Origin: Blattamonas nauphoetae
Lineage: Eukaryota; Preaxostyla; Oxymonadida
NCBI GenBank assembly: GCA_033064195.1
Contig: JARBJD010000200.1
Coordinates: forward strand, 1 to 64,000
Reading direction: 5' to 3'
DNA length: 64,000 nucleotides
Of the stretch, positions 1 through 10,836 are shown in pieces. Position numbers and translations under genes: made by a program. Each line of letters starts with the position of its first letter. Position 1 is the stretch's first letter. A model generated the notes under the pieces. It worked only from the letters and a program-made list of their open reading frames with translations. It searched no databases and was not told the DNA's origin.

Positions 1-430
1 GCCCTGGCCTGGCCCTGGCCTGGCCTGGCCTGGCCTGGCCTAGCCTGGCCTGGCCTGGCCTAGCCTGGCCTGGCCTGGCCTGGCCTGGCCCTGGCCTGGC
101 CCTGGCCCTGGCCCTGGCCTGGCCTGGCCCTGGCCTGGCCCTGGCCTGGCCTGGCCCTGGCCTGGCCTGGCCTGGCCTGGCCTGGCCCTGGCCCTGGCCT
201 GGCCTGGCCTGGCCTGGCCTGGCCTGGCCCTGGCCTGGCCCTGGCCTGGCCTGGCCCTGGCCCTGGCCTGGCCTGGCCTGGCCTGGCCTGGCCTGGCCCT
301 GGCCTGGCCTGGCCTGGCCTGGCCTGGCCTGGCCTGGCCTGGCCTGGCCTGGCCCTGGCCTGGCCCTGGCCTGGCCTGGCCTGGCCTGGCCTGGCCTGGC
401 CTGGCCTGGCCCTGGCCTGGCCTGGCCTGG
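1..430. repeat. Outermost CCTGGC/CCCTGGCC array, probably miscalled telomere
   Basis: Near-pure array of CCTGGC and CCCTGGCC units with rare CCTAGCC. It merges directly into CCCTAA repeats at about 431, and both units are mixed between 430 and 550. The C-rich strand of a TTAGGG telomere is known to be miscalled as CCCTGG by some nanopore basecallers, so I read this as the same telomere seen through a basecalling artefact. A real variant telomere repeat is the alternative. Confidence 0.75.
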
Positions 431-1696
431 CCTAACCCTAACCTAACCCTAACCTGGCCCTAACCCTGGCCTAACCCTAACCCTAACCCTAACCCTAACC
501 CTAACCCTAACCCTAACCCTGGCCCTAACCCTAACCTGGCCTGGCCTGGCTCCCTAACCCTAACCCTAACCCTAACCCTAACCTCTCTAACCCTAACCCT
601 AACCCTAACCCTAACCCCTAACCCTAACCCTAACCCTAACCCTAACCCTAACCCTAACCCTAACCCTAACCCTAACCCTAACCCTAACCCTAACCCTAAC
701 CCCTAACCCTAACCCTAACCCTAACCCTAACCCTAACCCTAACCTCTGGCCTAACCCTAACCCTAACCCTAACCCTAACCCTAACCCTAACCCTAACCCT
801 AACCCTAACCCTAACCCTAACCCTAACCCTAACCCTAACCCTAACCTAACCTAACCCTAACCTAACCTAACCCTAACCCTAACCCTCTAACCCTAACCCT
901 AACCCCTAACCCTAACCCTAACCTGGCCTCCTCCTAACCCTAACCCTAACCCTAACCTAACCCTAACCCTAACCCTAACCCTAACCCTAACCCTAACCCT
1001 AACCCTAACCCTAACCCTAACCCTAACCCTAACCCTAACCCTAACCCTAACCCTAACCCTGGCCTAACCCTAACCCTAACCCCTAACCCTAACCCTAACC
1101 CTAACCCTAACCCTAACCCTAACCCTAACCCTAACCCTAACCCTAACCCTAACCCTAACCCTAACCTAACCCTAACCCTAACCCTAACCCTAACCCTAAC
1201 CTAACCCTAACCCTAACCTCTAACCCTAACCCTAACCCTAACCCTAACCCTAACCCTAACCTAACCTCTAACCCTAACCCTAACTCCCTCCTAACCCTAA
1301 CCTAACCTAACCTGGCCTAACCCTAACCCTAACCCTAACCCCTAACCCTAACCCCTAACCCTAACCCTAACCCTAACCCTAACCCTAACCCTAACCCTAA
1401 CCCTAACCCCTAACCCTAACCCTAACCCTAACCCTAACCCTAACCCTAACCCTAACCCTAACCCCTAACCCTAACCCTAACCCTAACCCTAACCCTAACC
1501 CTAACCCTAACCCTAACCCTAACCCTAACCCTAACCCTAACCCTAACCCTAACCCTAACCCTAACCCTAACCCTAACCCTAACCCTAACCCTAACCCTAA
1601 CCTAACCCTAAACCCTAACCCTAACCCTAACCCTAACCCTAACCCTAACCCTAACCCTAACCCTAACCCTAACCCTAACCCTAACCCTAACCCTAA
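431..1696. repeat. Telomeric (CCCTAA)n array
   Basis: About 1.27 kb of CCCTAA (TTAGGG on the other strand), with scattered CCTAA, CCCCTAA, CTCTAA and CCTGGCC variants. C-rich on the + strand at the left end is the orientation expected for a left chromosome end. Confidence 0.97.
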
Positions 1697-2208
1697 TCAG
1701 TTTTGATATTTTTGAATTTTTTTTACTTAGAGTTTTTCGGGGTCGGTGCCGACTTAGCAGATTTTAGGATTTTTGGATTTTGAAAGGCCCATATCTCCCT
1801 ATCCCAATGTTATATTTCAAAACATTTCAACCATGATCATATCCCGGCAAGATCTAAATTTTAAAAATTTTGAAAGGTTATGTTCAGGGTCGGGTATGGG
1901 TCGCATGCCGGCTTGGCTGAAAAGTGGGCAAAGTGTATTTTGGTCATAACTTTCTTCACAGTCAACCGATTTCAAAACTTTTTGTGTGAACACGTAATCA
2001 TCAACGATTGTTGTTCATACAAAATTTCATCATGATTCGAGTCTTCGTTGGGGAGCAAAGCTCAAAATACAGTTTCGAAAAGTGTATGCTTAAGTGTTCA
2101 GTAGAAAATATTCCGGAATTTCCCAAAAATTTTGGAAAAATACGTTTTTAGATGCTGAATCGATTGAGGTTGGTGAAAAAGGTTGGGTTTAGGTTTAGGA
2201 GTAGGTTG
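1697..2208. other. Unique subtelomeric spacer
   Basis: AT-rich unique sequence between two CCCTAA arrays. No convincing open frame or RNA gene is visible. The last 30 bases (about 2181-2207) are G-rich, telomere-like units (GGTTGGG, TTTAGG, TTTAGGAG) in the opposite orientation to the array that follows. Confidence 0.7.
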
Positions 2209-2324
2209 CCCTAACCCTAACCCTAACCCTAACCCTAACCCTAACCCTAACCCTAACCCTAACCCTAACCCTAACCCTAACCCTAACCCTAACCCTAACC
2301 CTAACCCTAACCCTAACCCTAACC

Positions 2325-2365
<41 letters not shown>

Positions 2366-2407
2366 CCCTAACCCTAACCCTAACCCTAACCCTAACCCTA
2401 ACCCTAA
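2209..2407. repeat. Interstitial (CCCTAA)n array
   Basis: About 199 bp of nearly perfect CCCTAA with one CCCTAAA variant near 2343, in the same orientation as the terminal telomere. It is unusually clean for an internal array, which suggests a recent origin or an assembly join. Confidence 0.95.
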
Positions 2408-3909
2408 ATCAGAGAGGTAGACACCTTGTGACAAAAAATTGGACACCAAAAAATTCTGAATGACGTGAAAACTGTAAAACAAAAAAAATGATGGACATAC
2501 TCCTCGCGACATGACACGTGATTCACTTCATCCTGCTCGATCCCTCTAACTTTAACTTGTTTCAACTTTATGAGAGTAACACTCGAGGTGGCAGTCATTG
2601 AATGAGAGAACGCTGTGATAATTTCTTTCTTGTGGGATCGGCTTCTCACCTCGCACGATTTTTAGACAAAGTTAGTCCCTTGTGACGTAATTCGCATAAT
2701 TTTCAAAAAGACTTGATACAAGCGTTCACGAAATGTGTTTGATGAGGTTAAAGTCGGTAAATAGTGTTTGAAGGTATTTCTGACCGATATTGACATGTTT
2801 GATTCTTGGAAGTTTTATCTTTTTTCTTGTTTCAACTAACACAATCACTGAGAAGGACCCGTGAGTGGTGGTGAGGGTCCATCCTTCCCTCAGTGCGAAA
2901 TGTGATGAAGGATCACGGCATTGTTCTCCGTCAATGATCTCTTCCGTCACGACAAGTTTTCAGTTTCAACTAATCCCAGTACATCACCAAATCCCAAGTT
3001 TGCTGGGATGATCACACAACCCAGATTCTCAGCATGGTGTGTCTTTTATCTGGATGACCTCTTGAATTTCTCGAGTCCTCTCTCACACAGATTCTTCACA
3101 TCGCCAAACTGACAAAGCTCATGAAAGAAACATTTTGAAAGAGTCTCATTTCCACAGACGCAGCGATTATGAAAATGATGGAGAAGAATGCGAGGAACTC
3201 TGTGCGATTTGTGAAGACCAATTCGATACACTTTGACGAATCGCTGGAAGAAACAGTGTGATTTTTTGATTTTGATGGCTCCATTTCGATGAACAGCTGA
3301 ACAGTATGACACGTTTTTGAATTCAATTCGAACAGTATGCAAAGTCTTGATGGTTTCGTGCTGTGGCTGGCCTTTTCATTTCACAACTAACTGTTGATCG
3401 TCTGTGTTCACCGCATCGGTGTCCTTGGATACTACATTGACACAGTTATGGAGCGAGCGAGTTGACTCTAATCTTCCTTCTCCTTTTCTTCATTTCATCT
3501 GCTTCTATCATTCTCTTGACATTCACAATCTTGGATCCATGCAGGAGTGATATCGGATGTGAATCACGTGTCATGTCGTTCGGAGTATGTCCCCCTACAG
3601 TAGCATTTCATGTCATTCTCTCTTATTTTTCACTGTTGGTTTTCCAAAAAAATCACAGAGATGGAGAACTCAAGGTAGTTGATGATAGTGAAAAAGGAAC
3701 TCTCAACTCTCTCTTGTTATGTCAAAAAACAAAAATTACAGCCGGATCAGGTCGTCGTGTCGGGCAGTATATCTTCAGACCTTGCCCGCAAAGTGGAACA
3801 CTCTGGTCGTGTTGGGCAGTATAATCTATTCATCTCTTCTTTCAGAGCCATTATGGAGATCAAGTGATACCAGAGGATGAAAGAATGAATAAATGTGAAG
3901 TGAATGTGA
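2408..3909. other. Gene-free subtelomeric region
   Basis: Only short overlapping open frames are present on both strands, none with a recognisable domain. A short direct repeat (GTCGTGT-GGGCAGTATA type) occurs at about 3750-3775 and 3803-3827. A minus-strand frame at about 3046-3342 has a Cys/His-bearing stretch that could be a decayed gene fragment, but I cannot support it. Confidence 0.6.
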
Positions 3910-6900
3910 CTAATTTTGTTTTTTACGCATTGCAACATAGTGGCTGTTGTTCAAGAGGCCAATGTGGATTGTGGCTCCGTCATGGTCAATCCCGTATGTG
4001 TTCATTCCACAAGTCTGATAATGACACGCAATTGGTCGTCCGATGAGAAAAGCAAGTGTTGTCAAGTCTGATTGGCTGATCCATCTGCTATCAATTCCAA
4101 CTTCATTGAAATGCGGGTGGTTCCTTTCCCACATGGCAAGTTCTTCTTGTGTCAAAGATGCTTGAATTGCTTGGAGTCCACAATTCCCATCGCTATCCAC
4201 TTCACACACGTCGAAACCTGGCCATGCATCTCGAAATTGCTGAAGAGAGGATATCTGCATTCTCTTATCCGGTTTGAAGGGGGCGCCGTACAACCCCGAG
4301 TCAGTTGAGTCTCCTCTCTTCTGCTTCCCAGTGTCTTTTTCATATAGCGTAGTGTTATGTTCTTCTGAAAGACTTGGTTTTTCTTTCGGGTCGTCAATCA
4401 TCATGAAATCAGACGATTCGAATTCGAGGTTTTTTACATTTTGAGTGAGATTTGAAGTCTTTGTCACAATAGAGGTCATGTCGGACATCATCTGATACAA
4501 ATCGTTGATCACTTCATTGTGGCCTGTTTCTTTCAATTTAGGGTGACATACAACAATGATCGCTGAAATCCGGTCAATGTTGAGCTGGGCATTCATGCGA
4601 ATCTCGTTTGGCATATTCGGATCAATTGGAAGAACACCAGAAACTGAAACATTCCTCCCAATCATCATTTTCAGTTTGTTTGCACTTCCATCTCCTTCGA
4701 GGTTGCCTGAGGGTTGACGCGCTGAGCTGAGAGCTTGTTGGTGTTGTCTGACAAGAGTACGCCATTGGCCACAGCGAGTCCGTGTGGTGTTGAGGATGTC
4801 CTCAATCGCTTTCGTCATAACCCCAATGTCCAGCTCCACAATTTGCTCCTCTTCGGACTTGAACGGCGTGGACATCTGTTGCTGATCCACGCTTCCATCA
4901 AACTTGCTCAGAGCACTCAATTCATTCTGAAAGAAGATGACCTGATCCCGACTGCCCGTCCTCCATGCGATCAGCAGCTGCAAAGACAATCCTTCCTTCA
5001 GCGCTTGTAGAATCGGATCCTTCGCCATTCTCCTTCGCGATTCATCTGTCATCGGAATCTCCACTTCAGACCTCTCCAGAAGCGATCCCAACGTCGCCAC
5101 GTGCTCTTCAACCCGTTGGAGGTGACTTCGGAGCATGTCAAAAGACGGACTCAAGAGGATTGGCAGACTTGGCCTTTCCGGAATCCACTGTCTCCAATCC
5201 ATCCTGAAGCAGTTCAGAGCATTCTCCACAACTCTTTTCAATGCACTCTCCACATCAGCTGTGCCATTCATCTCCATGTGTTCCTTCGACTTTTCAAATA
5301 AAAAGATCGCCATTTCGAGATCTTCAGACTGGAGGCAGAGTCGTGATCGCTGAAGAAGTTTTATCGCTTCAAGACACGTCGGGTGTGATCTCATGACCTC
5401 GTTCTCACAATCTTGCATCGTTTCCATCAATTCATATTCCACCTCAGCCGTGTCATTCAGTTCCATGTGCTCCTTCGACTGACCAAAAAATGAGATCGCG
5501 TCCTTGAGATTTCCAGACTGGAGTGACAGTCGCGATTGCAGAAGGAGCCCTTTCGCCAAAATACACTCCAGTTGGCAGTTCTCTGTCTCGTTTCCACAAC
5601 GTTGGATCTTTTTGATCAGCGTGTTGGTATCTGATTGAAGTGTACTCGCTAGAGTAGGGGGAGGAGTCTTACGATTCAGCGATTGCCAAAAAGACTCGTA
5701 TTCGATCCGTTTTGTTTGGATGTAATCTCTCCCCTGCTCAGAGCAAACAGTGATTCGGCCCAAACTGGCATTTGCACCAGCAGGGAGCATGTATTGCGTT
5801 TCGAGCGTGGGGTCTGTAAAATTAACAGTCGGCACATCAAACTCCAGTGATTGGAATGGCTGTTTCCCAAGCTTGATCGGTCTGTATCGCCAGTTGCCGT
5901 CATTCGTAAAGCCCAATTTGGATCCTCCACACCACAGACGGTGTGCTTCCATGATCGTTGATGAATCGTTCAGACATTGTCCCAACGACTGGGTCGAGGC
6001 ACCAGGACGAACGACATGACTCGGTTCGCGCAGCGCGTCCTTAGACTGAGACTGATTTAGTGGTAATGCTGCTCCCTCCACTTCTGGTATTTGCGAACGG
6101 GAGGGCAATCGATAGAAATCTGGCGTCCCAGGGATTTCACTCGAGCATGTGACCTGAACAAACGCGCTCTGAGAAGATGATGATTGGATTCTTGGCCACA
6201 ATCCACTGTTCACTTTCTTTTGTTGAATGTGAGATTTAGTTGAAACGAAATCAACATATATCGTGACAGTGTGTATCTCCGTGGATTGGTCCTCTTGCAT
6301 TTCCTCTGCGTCGAGTGTGGTCGCCTTAGATTGGTCCTCTTGCTTTCCCCCCCTTTTGCGTTTGGTATCCTTGGATTGTTTCTCTTTCTGTTTCCCTCTT
6401 TTGGGCCTTTCCTCCACAAACTCGATTTCAGTCTGGGTGAAAGAAAAGCCATGTTGATTCAGTTGTTCCATCTGAATGTGTTCTTCCACTGACTCAGGTT
6501 CCGTTTTGTTTGAACGATCCAGAGCATCAATCAGGTTGGGGTTCTGAGGAATTGTGGGTTTATGATCACGCACCGCTTCACAATAATGGTTGGGAAAGTT
6601 CACAGCGACCAGCGATCCACAGAAGGCACAGCGGACCATGTGTGGGTTGTGGTTCACTTCCAGATCAACGAACCGAGCCAACACTGGAGCTGCGCTTGCT
6701 GTCATTGGACGAATTCTGACGTTCCCAACTTCAATATCATCTTTTGCTTCGAACTGTGAAACCCACCTGTTCTGCTCTGGGATGAACGATCTCAGTTTTT
6801 GCATGCTGTTGGGACTGAAGCGGGAACGCCCATTTGAATCTGTGACGACGAGGAATGACGGAAAGATCTGCACTCGCTTCAAGTTGTACAGTGTTTTCAG

Positions 6901-9150
6901 GATGAAACACCATTTCTTCATCAGTCGCACACTTTCGTCAGAGATGTCGGGTTTCGAGTCTGTCGTCCCTTTGAGGAACACGATGCCGAGCGTATGCAGC
7001 TCATCTGACTCTTTCACCAACCTGAATATCACAACCACCGAATCAAACGCTCCGTTCGGCACATGATTCGGGATGAGGTGACCTGTCACAATTTGCATAC
7101 GAGCCCAATGCGCACGACGTCCTCCACTCACGAAGTCTTCGTCTGCGTCTGACATTTCATCCGCATTGCTCGGATGCGAAAAACACGCCAGAGCTTCCTT
7201 GTCGACACAGTGCTGGAAGAGGAAATCCCATTGTGGGTCGTACGCCTCACCCGCATGTCTGTTGAACGATGTGATTTCCGGAACGGTAATCGTCGGAATA
7301 TTCCACGAATAACTCATCTTTTCACAAAGGCTGAAGTCCGTTTTGGGGAACGAAACAGGTGCCTGGCGGTGTGTATGTCGTCCAATTGGCTCCATTGGTC
7401 TCAATTGGGTCAATGTGAGGCCTTCCTCGACAGCACTCAAATGACCTTCGCTATGGTCTTTGTCAAATCCCGCTGCACGCAGATGCTGGTTGTATCGTGA
7501 TATCAGGTTGAGTTTCGTGGATTCACATTTCTTTCTCGTTGTTCGGTCTTCGACCATTCGCACCGAGTCCTGAGTCGCAAGTTGTGTGAACCAGTTCACG
7601 GGATCAAATTGGGGAGAAGACGGGTGGATGAAACGATACTCACAATTCAGGACGCATGAAGTTAACACATCCTGTGGAATCATTCCTTGTTCGCGGATCG
7701 AATTTTGTGCTTCCATCATCCTCGATGTTGGGTTCACGTTGTATTCATAGGGACACGGAATCGCATTGAACATGTGGATCATTTCTGGATATAAGAGTGT
7801 CGGCACATTGTACAACAGAACAGGGTCGTGCTGCGCTTTGTATTCAGTTATATCTATCCATCTTTTCTTTGCTGGAGACGTCAACAGTACAACATGTGAG
7901 TGCGGATCGATGTTTGAGCTGCGAAGAACAAAGCTGGTGGATGAAAAAAATGTGAAGAAAAGAGCGAAAATACTCGTCCACAATGTGCCACGTTGTTCCT
8001 TGAAGTCGATTCTCAACTTGATTGTCTTTGTTCACAAACAACTTGAAGAAGTGAGGGAAGTGATGGATGCTTGGAACTTTCAGTTCTCCCAGGTACTGTG
8101 GTGATGAATACACTTGTGTAGGATCATAAATTTCGTTTTTCGATGTTGGAGCATACATCGTCACGTCATAAGTGTAGCAGAATGCATCTCGAGATATGGT
8201 AACGGTCGGACGGTGTTTTCTGTTGATTGTGACTGATGCATTTCCGATTGGGTCTAATGGGCTGTCTTGACATGATTGTTCATCATAATCACAAAGTATC
8301 TGTTCTGTGTCATAGTTGATCTCATTCTGATTCTCGAAGATGAACGATGGTTCTCCGTGTCGCGCTGTTTTCACTTTCTAGAACAAGTGGAGATTGAATA
8401 AAAGGAACATACATTGGCCCCAAGACTCATCGCCAAAGAGATGAGAGGCATTCGAATCGAAGATTTCCCAATCCCAGGTGTTCCAGTCACAACATGAAAG
8501 ATGGATGTATCCGTGTCTCTCAAGGCACAAGTTTTTGCGTATCCATTGGAGTTGAAGAAAATGTGAGAAAACAACGAGTAGGTCGACGGACGAAAGAAAA
8601 GGTCGATTGGCGATTTGATAAAATTGTTTTTGCCATGTGATGTTGGGACAGACTTGTACATATAATTCGCTTTGTTCATTGGCTTCGCATGTTCTGTTTC
8701 TTCTTCAAAATTCAGGATCTCCGTTTGGCGGAGAGGGATGATTGATGAATCAATCGAAATTAGGAGGTTTCTGAAGATTTTTTGTTTCTCGTTCTCCCAT
8801 GAGTTCATATCTTTCGTCGCTTTCGTTTCTTGCAACTTCAAGACTTTCTGCAACTTGTTATGAATTTCACGAAATCTTTCAGAATCCAAGTTGTCCAGTT
8901 GGTGATTCGACCACCAACTGGTATATTGATGATATCTTGATTGAACTTTTGATTTGATTTCATCGGGAAAGGAATCGTAGGCAGAAGTAAACTCGGTGAA
9001 TTGTTTTTGAATGGTCTTGTGGTAGCGAGGGTCGAGGCCATCCCTCGTTGTCGAGGCAGCTTGCAGGACACAATTGTAGAGTATATTGAGACTGACTAAG
9101 GCATTCGAAATGAGTTTAATGTCATTCGATCGATGACTTGGTGGATTCAT
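3910..9150 (-). CDS. Crinkler/RHS-like P-loop NTPase with C-terminal OTU protease domain
   Basis: Three exons (9150-8413, 8377-7974, 7933-3910) join in frame across 35-nt (8378-8412) and 40-nt (7934-7973) GT..AG introns to give 1,721 residues. Visible parts: a helical N-terminus; Walker A GTPGIGKSS near residue 222; a TSP strand motif near 393 followed by the GMIPQDVL element typical of the Crinkler/RHS NTPase; a nuclease-like stretch (FDSVVVIF ... VFLKGTT) near 675; a CAFC..H..C zinc-binding-like motif near 812; low-complexity charged sequence; two tandem copies of an about 60-residue helical repeat (SRLSLQSG / SRLCLQSE), about 5250-5610; and an OTU domain with DGNC (Cys about 1632) and NNSH (His about 1712). 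OTU enzymes cleave ubiquitin or related chains. The family assignment of the NTPase is from motifs only, and the nuclease-like part lacks a clear QxT. It is the gene nearest the telomere. Confidence 0.8.
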
Positions 9151-9352
9151 GGATGAGTGATTCGATAGGAAGGCAGATTGGTATTTTCGAGAAAATGTTG
9201 AACCCTTTATTTGGATTCATCAGTCGCGTCGGCACTTTCGGCAGGTCGGACAAGCCGGAAAGGGTGACAATTTCTGCTCAAACCGCTTTCGATATGGCTC
9301 ACTAAACTCGAATGTTTGAGGGGCGGAGAACGAGAGAGAGGTGTGAGAGGAG

Positions 9353-10289
9353 ATGGCGAGTGTGCCCGAAGCGGAGCAGAAGCGGCAGGCGGTGCATGTT
9401 GGCAACCACATCCGCGTGTATCTTCGAAGCTTGGTCGACGACGGAAGTGAACAGAACACGCAGAACGAAGATGAAGGAAGTGGGGGAGAACACGAGACGA
9501 AGCCAGACCCAACCCAACACTCCCCTCAATCACGTCGGCCAGTTGTGGGTGGGAGTGGGTGCTCCAACAGCCGCTTTTCGGGGTCTGTTCTGTTCAACAA
9601 TGGACTGAGACGTGTTCGTAAGGTTGAAGTGTCGGAAGTGTCTGTGGAAGGGCCGATTAACAACCGAAAGGAACGAGGGAAGTGATTGGAAGTGGAGACC
9701 GTGCTGGGGTGGGGCGCGTAGTCGGACAGCGTCGGGATGGACCCAAGTCTGCAGCGCCACTCGACGCTTCTGTCGGCAGAAAGGGCAGAAGCGACTGCCA
9801 GCGAGATCAGCACAGCAGACACGGCGCAGACGGAAGAGACAGCGAGACCAGGCTCGCCCGCTCCTGTGCTGTCGCGGAAGATGGTGTTTGTTAACAACGC
9901 GGCGGGGCAGCGGAGGAGGCAGGACTCGCCGGACCGGAGAAACGCGAAGCTGTTGAAAGAACCGCCGACGCGGGTGTATTCGAGTCTTGTTTGGAAGAAG
10001 TGGCTGGACGAGACAGGCGGGATGGGCGGGGAAGGAGAGGGAAGAGGGAGGGAGATGTGGATGGGGCAGAGCGGGGATGGGTGGGAGTGGAGTGGATCCG
10101 ACAGAGCTGTTCTTTGGAATGTCGTCGAAGGATGTTGGACTGAAAGAAGAGAGCTCACCCTCCACCGCCCTTCCGCTGATCAAGCGAAAGCAGACCGAGC
10201 AGAAAGTGGTGAGATTTGGAGTTGGAGGGAACGAAGAGAAACGAGAGGAGGACGAAAGGCGGAGAAGACGAGTACACTTTCGAGTCTGA
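9353..10289 (+). CDS. Uncertain GC-rich coding region
   Basis: A frame starts at ATG 9353 (MASVPEAEQKRQAVHV...) and runs 110 residues. Other + frames then carry protein-like, charged sequence: 9737 onward (SRKMVFVNN, RVYSSLVWKKWL) and about 10090-10289 (LIKRKQTEQKVVRFG, then a Glu/Arg-rich end). Linking them would need short introns or frame changes that I cannot place with confidence. Minus-strand frames are also open through much of the region because of its base composition, including one with two CxxC pairs (about 9220-9459). It may be a degraded or multi-exon gene for a low-complexity protein. I do not recognise it. Confidence 0.3.
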
Positions 10290-10836
10290 GCCGAACAGCG
10301 CAGAAACTGGAAGATTTGTGGCAGACAATCAAAACAGATGGAATGTCAATTGAGACACACACGAAGCTGACACTGACATCGTCGCTTCGATCGAGTACTC
10401 GCTTTCTCTTCTTTCGCTCTTTTTCTTCATTGACATCATGTCAGTCAGGTTTTCCTGTTGAATGGTCTTGTTTTCCAACTCATTATGTGCTTCTGGGTCC
10501 TTTTTTCATTGTTTATAGGGGTGCCACAAAATAGTTGCACTTCCAGGTAGGCCCAACATTTGCTTCTTCCTTCATAATCATTTCCTTTTCCCGCATATAA
10601 AGCAATTATAAGGTGTTGGGAAACAAAATCAAGAGACATGAAAATGGATGTGAGTACAACAAAGTGGTCAATTTTTTGAATCACAAAAGACAACAAGTAC
10701 TGGACAGAAAACGCATGCAAAGACTACCGACGAAGAATTGAGCACCAGTTTGAGAGTTTCGGACATCCTCATTCCGAAAGAGACCAAAATAACATACGAT
10801 CAAAGTCTTGATTTGATCAAACCATTATTTGATTCA
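10290..10836. other. Intergenic region upstream of the giant surface-protein gene
   Basis: No supported gene. The frame of the downstream gene is open from about 10738, but the first ATG followed by a signal peptide is at 10837, so this stretch most likely holds its promoter and leader. Confidence 0.5.

Noticed and set aside
2195-2512. Open frame of alternating Gly-Leu and Arg-Val
   Set aside because: It is only the translation of the CCCTAA repeat.
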